64,000 nucleotides of DNA. Source: Saccharopolyspora erythraea. Lineage in GTDB: Bacteria > Actinomycetota > Actinomycetes > Mycobacteriales > Pseudonocardiaceae. Location: contig NZ_CP054839.1 in the NCBI RefSeq assembly GCF_018141105.1, positions 7,629,411 through 7,693,410 on the forward strand. The letters run 5' to 3'. Shown piece after piece: positions 55,087 to 64,000 of the stretch (within the stretch, counting starts at the first letter, position 1; each line of letters starts with the position of its first letter). The translations under genes and the position numbers were made by a program. Below the pieces are notes generated by a model. That model had not been told where the DNA came from. It searched no databases and saw only the letters and a list, made by a program, of their open reading frames with translations.

Positions 55087-55524
55087 TTGAGCGAACAGGA
55101 AACAGGTCAGGAGCAGACCGCGGGGACCGACCAGGACACCGCCGAGGCGGGCTCGGAGTCGAGCCAGGCTCCGGCGGCCGAGTCCGCGGCGGCCGAGGCC
55201 GCCGACTCCGCGCCGAAGAAGCCGCGTGCCCGCAAGCAGAGCACCGCCAAGAAGACCCGCACGGTCGAGCTGACGCTGACCGTGACGGGTACCGCCGAAG
55301 GTGAGTGGCAGGCCGACCTGCTGCACCAGGGCAAGCGCGTCGTGCAGGGCCTGCAGGTGCCGGCCGCCGCGGTGTCCAAGGCCGCCGCCGAGCTGCACTC
55401 CGACATCTCCGAGGCGATCGACGGCGTGATCAGCGCCGCCCGCGAACAGCACGAGGCCAAGCTCGCCGAGCTGGAGGCCGAGGTCGAGCGGGTCCGCAAG
55501 GCCCTGGCCGAGCTCGAGGGCTGA
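55087..55524 (+). CDS. Small DUF6319-like protein with acidic/basic low-complexity N-terminus and C-terminal coiled coil
   Basis: A 145-residue protein from TTG 55087, five bases after GAGGGAG. Residues 1-40 are Glu/Ala/Ser-rich and disordered, 41-58 are Lys/Arg-rich (PKKPRARKQSTAKKTR), 60-90 form beta strands (TVELTLTVTGTAEGEWQADL), and 95-145 are a Glu/Lys/Ala coiled coil ending KALAELEG. I recall similar proteins (DUF6319) in Pseudonocardiaceae; function is unknown. It is convergent with rpoC and followed by a canonical terminator. Confidence 0.7.
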   Translation: MSEQETGQEQTAGTDQDTAEAGSESSQAPAAESAAAEAADSAPKKPRARKQSTAKKTRTVELTLTVTGTAEGEWQADLLHQGKRVVQGLQVPAAAVSKAAAELHSDISEAIDGVISAAREQHEAKLAELEAEVERVRKALAELEG

Positions 55525-55540
55525 ATCCAGCAACACCCAG

Positions 55541-55590
55541 GCCCGTGGGGCCTTCCGGTCGCGGACGCCGGGAGGCCCCACGGGCTTTTT
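55541..55590 (+). terminator. Canonical intrinsic terminator with T5 tract
   Basis: GCCCGTGGGGCC (55541-55552) pairs with GGCCCCACGGGC (55574-55585), followed at once by TTTTT. It ends the preceding small gene. Confidence 0.9.
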
Positions 55591-55665
55591 CGGTGCCCGG
55601 CGGGCTTTCTCAGTGCCCGGCGACGCCTCCGCCTGCATTCCGGAGTAGCCACCCAGGAACGCCGA

Positions 55666-55700
55666 AGGGCCCCTGTCCGGAGGAGTCGGACAGGGGCCCT
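55666..55700. terminator. Hairpin terminator downstream of rpoC (distal)
   Basis: A 14-bp perfect stem (55666-55679 with 55687-55700) with a seven-base loop. It is the second of two hairpins met by polymerase leaving rpoC. Confidence 0.8.
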
Positions 55701-55708
55701 GAGGCTCG

Positions 55709-55742
55709 CGGCCGGATCCCGGGCGAGCCCGGGATCCGGCCG
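55709..55742. terminator. Hairpin terminator downstream of rpoC (proximal)
   Basis: A 15-bp perfect stem (55709-55723 with 55728-55742) with loop CGAG, 12 bases past the rpoC stop. Confidence 0.85.
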
Positions 55743-55753
55743 TGACGTCAACT

Positions 55754-59665
<3,912 letters not shown>

Positions 59666-59773
59666 GTCGGGTCTTCTCCCTTTGTCGGAAGGTGCTGCCG
59701 GCGGGCGACAGCGGATGCCAGGTTGGGTCGGACGCCGGTCCGCGCAGTTCGGCTACGCGGACCGGCGGCGAGG

Positions 59774-62700
59774 TCATTGGACGACGTCGTCCACGGAGGG
59801 CGACTCGTTGCGGGACAGGTTGATGCCGAGGTTGGCCGCGGCACGCTCCAGGTCCTCGTCGTCGCCGTCGCGCATCTCGATCGCGGCACCGTCGCTGGAG
59901 AGCACCTCGACGTTCAGGCACAGCGACTGCAGCTCCTTGAGCAACACCTTGAACGACTCCGGGATGCCCGGCTCGGGGATGTTCTCGCCCTTGACGATCG
60001 CCTCGTAGACCTTGACGCGGCCGACCACGTCGTCGGACTTGATCGTCAGGAGCTCCTGCAGCGTGTACGCGGCGCCGTAGGCCTGCATGGCCCAGCACTC
60101 CATCTCACCGAAGCGCTGGCCACCGAACTGCGCCTTACCGCCCAGCGGCTGCTGGGTGATCATCGAGTACGGACCGGTCGACCGGGCGTGGATCTTGTCG
60201 TCCACCAGGTGCGACAGCTTGAGGATGTACATGTACCCGACGGCCACCGGGTACGGGTACGGCTCGCCGCTGCGCCCGTCGAACAGTTGGGCCTTGCCGT
60301 TGGCCTTGACCATCCGCTCGCCGTCGCGGTTGGGCTTGGTCGAGGCCAGCAGCCCGGTGATCTCCTCCTCGCGGGCACCGTCGAAGACGGGGCTGGCGGT
60401 GTTGGTGCCGGGATCGACGTCGTAGAGCTCCTCCGGCAGGCGCTGGGCCCATTCCGGGTCGCCGTCGATCGACCAGCCCTGGGAGGCGATCCACCCGAGG
60501 TGGGTCTCCAGGATCTGGCCGATGTTCATCCGTCGCGGCACACCGTGGGTGTTGAGGATGATGTCGACCGGGGTGCCGTCCTCGGTGAACGGCATGTCCT
60601 CGGCGGGGAGGATCTTGCCGATGACGCCCTTGTTGCCGTGGCGGCCGGCGAGCTTGTCGCCGTCCTGGATCTTGCGCTTCTGCGCGACGTAGACCCGCAC
60701 CAGCTCGTTGACGCCCGGGGGCAGCTCGTCGTCGTCCTCGCGGTTGAACACGCGGACGCCGATGACCTTGCCGGTCTCGCCGTGCGGCACCTTCAGCGAG
60801 GTGTCGCGCACCTCGCGGGCCTTCTCGCCGAAGATCGCCCGCAGCAGCCGCTCCTCCGGGGTCAGCTCGGTCTCGCCCTTCGGGGTGACCTTGCCGACCA
60901 GGATGTCGCCGCCCTGGACCTCGGCGCCGATGCGGATGATGCCGCGCTCGTCGAGGTCGGCCAGCACGTCCTCGGAGACGTTCGGGATGTCCCGGGTGAT
61001 CTCCTCGGCGCCCAGCTTGGTGTCACGGGCGTCGACCTCGTGCTCCTCGATGTGGATCGAGGTGAGCACGTCGTCCTGCACCAGGCGCTGGGACAGGATG
61101 ATCGCGTCCTCGTAGTTGTGCCCCTCCCACGGCATGATGGCCACGCGCAGGTTCTTGCCCAGCGCCATCTCGCCGTTCTGGGTGCACGGACCGTCGGCGA
61201 TGACCTGCCCGGCCTCGACCCGGTCGCCCTCGTTGACGATCGGCTTCTGGTTGGTGCAGGTGCCGTGGTTGGACCGGCTGAACTTCTGCAGCCGGTAGGT
61301 CCGCCGGGTGCCGTCGTCGGCCATGACCGTGACGTAGTCGGCGCACAGCTCCTCGATGACACCGGCCTTCTCGGCGGTGACCACGTCACCGGCGTCGACC
61401 GCGGCGCGCAGCTCCATGCCGGTGCCGACCAGCGGGGCCTCGCTGCGCAGCAGCGGCACCGCCTGGCGCTGCATGTTCGCACCCATCAGGGCGCGGTTGG
61501 CGTCGTCGTGCTCCAGGAACGGGATCATCGCGGTCGCGGCGGAGACCATCTGCCGCGGCGAGACGTCCATGTAGTCGATCTCGGTCGGAGCCAGCAGCTC
61601 GACCTCGCCGCCCTTGCGTCGGCCCAGCACCCGCTCGGCGAGGAAGTTGCCCTCGTCGTCGATCGGGGTGTTGGCCTGGGCCTTGACGTAGCGGTCTTCC
61701 TCGTCGGCGGTCAGGTAGTCGATCTGGTCGGTGACCCGGCCGTCGACGACCTTGCGGTACGGCGTCTCGATGAAGCCGAACGGGTTGACCCGCGCGAAGG
61801 TGGCCAGCGAGCCGATCAGACCGATGTTCGGGCCTTCCGGCGTCTCGATCGGGCACATCCGGCCGTAGTGCGACGGGTGCACGTCGCGGACCTCCATGCC
61901 CGCGCGCTCACGGGACAGACCGCCCGGGCCGAGCGCGGAGAGCCGGCGCTTGTGCGTCAGGCCCGCGATCGGGTTGGTCTGGTCCATGAACTGCGAGAGC
62001 TGCGAGGTGCCGAAGAACTCCTTGATCGCGGCCACCACGGGGCGGATGTTGATCAGGGTCTGCGGCGTGATCGCCTCGACGTCCTGGGTGGTCATCCGCT
62101 CGCGGACGACCCGCTCCATGCGGGAGAGGCCGACCCGGACCTGGTTCTGGATCAGCTCGCCCACCGTGCGCAGGCGGCGGTTGCCGAAGTGGTCGATGTC
62201 GTCGACCTCGACCGGGATGGTCGCGTCGCCGCCCTGGCCGCGGTCGGGCATCTCGGTCTCGCTCGCGTGCAGGCGGACCAGGTACTCGATCGTGGTGACG
62301 ATGTCCTCTTCGGTCAGCACGCCCGACTCGAACGGCAGGTCGAGGCCGAGCTTCTTGTTGACCTTGTAGCGGCCGACCCGGGCCAGGTCGTAGCGCTTCT
62401 CCTTGAAGAACAGGTTCTCCAGGAGGGTCTGCGCGCTCTCCTTGGTCGGCGGCTCGCCCGGGCGCAGCTTGCGGTAGATGTCGAGCAGCGCCTCGTCCTG
62501 ACCCGCGGTGTGGTCCTTCTCCAGGGTCGCCATCAGCGTCTCGGAGAAGCCGAAGCGCTCGCGGATCGCCTCGGCGGTCCAGCCCAGCGCCTTGAGCAGC
62601 ACGGTGACCGGCTGGCGGCGCTTGCGGTCGATGCGGACGCCGACGGTGTCGCGCTTGTCGACGTCGAACTCCAGCCACGCACCGCGGCTGGGGATGATCT

Positions 62701-63268
62701 TGACGCTGTAGACGTCCTTGTCGGTGGTCTTGTCGACCGACTGGTCGAAGTAGACACCAGGGGAACGCACGAGCTGGGAGACCACGACCCGCTCGGTGCC
62801 GTTGATGATGAAGGTGCCCTTGTCGGTCATGACCGGGAAGTCACCCATGAACACCGTCTGGCTCTTGATCTCGCCGGTGGTGTGGTTGGTGAACTCCGCG
62901 GTGACGAACAGCGGGGCCGCGTAGGTCATGTCCTTGTCCTTGCACTCCTCGACGGAGGCCTTGACCTCGTCGAAGCGTGGGTCGGAGAAAGACAGCGACA
63001 TCGATCCGGAGAAGTCCTCGATGGGGGAGATCTCGCTCAGGACCTCTTCGAGGCCGCCCACGGGATTCTCGTCGCCGGCGTCGACCCGGCGCTGGAACCA
63101 GGTCTCGTCACCGACGAGCCATTCGAAGGACTGGACCTGCAGATCGAGCAGATCGGGTACTTCCAACGGCTCGCGGATGTTGGCGAACGAGACCCGCTTG
63201 GGTGCCCCAGGGATCCCCGACATCATGTTGGAAGCTGCAGAGACCTTGGTCGCGCGGGAGACTGCCAA
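59774..63268 (-). CDS. rpoB: RNA polymerase beta subunit
   Basis: A 1164-residue beta subunit starting at TTG 63268, six bases after GGAAGGA. The rifampicin region is readable: [20 protein letters not shown]. Relative to the E. coli sequence it has Thr at the N518 site (Thr431 here) and Ala at the S522 site (Ala435), while the H526 and S531 equivalents (His439, Ser444) are kept. The C-terminus has [18 protein letters not shown]. It is followed by rpoC as usual. Confidence 0.99.
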   Translation of the reverse strand: MAVSRATKVSAASNMMSGIPGAPKRVSFANIREPLEVPDLLDLQVQSFEWLVGDETWFQRRVDAGDENPVGGLEEVLSEISPIEDFSGSMSLSFSDPRFDEVKASVEECKDKDMTYAAPLFVTAEFTNHTTGEIKSQTVFMGDFPVMTDKGTFIINGTERVVVSQLVRSPGVYFDQSVDKTTDKDVYSVKIIPSRGAWLEFDVDKRDTVGVRIDRKRRQPVTVLLKALGWTAEAIRERFGFSETLMATLEKDHTAGQDEALLDIYRKLRPGEPPTKESAQTLLENLFFKEKRYDLARVGRYKVNKKLGLDLPFESGVLTEEDIVTTIEYLVRLHASETEMPDRGQGGDATIPVEVDDIDHFGNRRLRTVGELIQNQVRVGLSRMERVVRERMTTQDVEAITPQTLINIRPVVAAIKEFFGTSQLSQFMDQTNPIAGLTHKRRLSALGPGGLSRERAGMEVRDVHPSHYGRMCPIETPEGPNIGLIGSLATFARVNPFGFIETPYRKVVDGRVTDQIDYLTADEEDRYVKAQANTPIDDEGNFLAERVLGRRKGGEVELLAPTEIDYMDVSPRQMVSAATAMIPFLEHDDANRALMGANMQRQAVPLLRSEAPLVGTGMELRAAVDAGDVVTAEKAGVIEELCADYVTVMADDGTRRTYRLQKFSRSNHGTCTNQKPIVNEGDRVEAGQVIADGPCTQNGEMALGKNLRVAIMPWEGHNYEDAIILSQRLVQDDVLTSIHIEEHEVDARDTKLGAEEITRDIPNVSEDVLADLDERGIIRIGAEVQGGDILVGKVTPKGETELTPEERLLRAIFGEKAREVRDTSLKVPHGETGKVIGVRVFNREDDDELPPGVNELVRVYVAQKRKIQDGDKLAGRHGNKGVIGKILPAEDMPFTEDGTPVDIILNTHGVPRRMNIGQILETHLGWIASQGWSIDGDPEWAQRLPEELYDVDPGTNTASPVFDGAREEEITGLLASTKPNRDGERMVKANGKAQLFDGRSGEPYPYPVAVGYMYILKLSHLVDDKIHARSTGPYSMITQQPLGGKAQFGGQRFGEMECWAMQAYGAAYTLQELLTIKSDDVVGRVKVYEAIVKGENIPEPGIPESFKVLLKELQSLCLNVEVLSSDGAAIEMRDGDDEDLERAAANLGINLSRNESPSVDDVVQ

Positions 63269-63439
63269 GATGCGTCCTTCCGGGACTCTGAACTGGCTAC
63301 AGTCGCATCAGAAAGCGAAGAGGTCCGGCGGCTCGACTGCCGACCCCGGCCCGCTAACACGGCTGTCAAGGGTGCAATGGCGCCCACGATCCTACGACCC
63401 CCATGCGGGGTAGACGGAAAGAGGGCAGCGCAAAGTAGC

Positions 63440-63468
63440 AGTCTAGCCGGAATGACGCCAGCTCTCAA
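63440..63468 (-). promoter_or_regulatory. rpoB promoter (TTGAGA, 17 bp, TAGACT)
   Basis: On the minus strand TTGAGA (63463-63468) and TAGACT (63440-63445) are exactly 17 bases apart, giving a start near 63433 and a leader of about 165 bases. TAGGAT (63389-63394) could be the -10 of a second, weaker promoter. The remaining sequence to 64000 shows no supported gene. Confidence 0.6.
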
Positions 63469-63474
63469 GGGGGA

Positions 63475-64000
63475 CCCGCCGACGGCGATCCAGCCCCGTG
63501 TCGACGACCAGAGTGAACCCGAGCGGGCCCGCAGTCAAGAGATCACGCTTCGATCACCCTCGTGGCGCAAGACACGATCACCGCACGTGATCACTTTAAG
63601 CTACGTCTTGCCTGGTCAGGGCGCTACCCGGCGGTAGCTTCAGACGCTGTTCAGTTTGCTGCGACACGCCCGGATCGGGCACGCGGAAACCCGCCCGCGG
63701 GCGCTGCGGACGCGCGACGGGGATCACAACGCGCGCGGCGTCCAGGATATTCCCCATTCGCCACGTCCGCCCCACCGGACCGCAATTCCGCAAAAACGCC
63801 TCGAACGGTCACCATTCGTGTTCATCTCAACACGGGTGGTGCGGGCTCGTTTCGGAAACGATTCACCGATTTCGATCTTGGTAATCCCGGCCGGGAGTTC
63901 GATCTTGCGTTCGCACAGCGAACGCGCGATCGGATATCGGCCACGTGTCCCGCCGGCAGCCGCACGCGGCTCCGTCCGACGTCGGAGCGGCCTTCGGCGA
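63475..64000. other. Non-coding region upstream of rpoB
   Basis: About 525 bases, relatively AT-richer in parts (near 63590-63660 and 63780-63900), with short frames that lack ribosome sites and coding bias. In many actinobacteria rplL/rplJ or unrelated genes lie further upstream; none is visible here. Confidence 0.5.

Overview
The window is high-GC actinobacterial DNA. Codons mostly end in G or C, many genes start with GTG or TTG, and genes often overlap as ATGA, GTGA or TGATG. The gene content (ESX/type VII secretion genes, EspC-like and WXG100-like substrates, the actinobacterial order of ribosomal and RNA polymerase genes) points to Pseudonocardiaceae; Saccharopolyspora or a close relative is my best guess from family knowledge, not a proven assignment. 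I saw no rRNA, tRNA or CRISPR array.

Layout. (1) 1-7.9 kb is part of an ESX/T7SS locus: the end of eccD, mycP, a frameshifted WXG100-like substrate with an EspC-like partner, eccB, and divergently eccE plus an ATGA-coupled unknown gene. (2) 8-9.3 kb holds a DUF2157-type membrane protein and what looks like an orphan right end of an IS200/IS605 (TnpB) element. (3) 9.3-36.5 kb is the ribosomal superoperon, all on the minus strand: rpsL-rpsG-fusA-tuf, then rpsJ-rplC-rplD-rplW-rplB-rpsS-rplV-rpsC-rplP-rpmC-rpsQ, rplN-rplX-rplE-rpsN-rpsH-rplF-rplR-rpsE-rpmD-rplO, secY-adk-map, infA-rpmJ-rpsM-rpsK-rpsD-rpoA-rplQ-truA. Two insertions break it: three secreted-protein genes behind a perfect CebR-type operator between rplO and secY, and two tandem opposite-strand methyltransferase genes between map and infA. 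(4) 37-52 kb, between rpsL and rpoC, is a type VII secretion effector island. It has a YbaB-like gene, an EspC-like gene with a YxxxD motif, a giant WXG-linker-ADP-ribosyltransferase toxin whose frame is broken in its linker, a T7SS-associated/ADP-ribosylglycohydrolase fusion, a protein with two ADP-ribosylglycohydrolase domains (one with lost catalytic residues), and a TNT-domain protein. (5) 52.4-55.6 kb has a MocR-type regulator, an alpha/beta hydrolase and a small coiled-coil protein. (6) 55.7-63.3 kb is rpoC and rpoB, followed by the rpoB promoter region.

How it fits together. The core is the translation and transcription machinery, transcribed from a few strong promoters (rpsL, S10 and rpoB promoters are readable) and closed by strong hairpins. 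The most interesting part is the effector island: an R-S-E class ADP-ribosyltransferase, apparently exported by T7SS and perhaps released by a caspase-like His/Cys domain, lies next to three ADP-ribosylglycohydrolase domains that could erase the modification, plus a second NAD-targeting (TNT) domain. The second point of interest is a possibly cellobiose-regulated operon of secreted beta-gamma-crystallin and toxin-like proteins lodged between rplO and secY.
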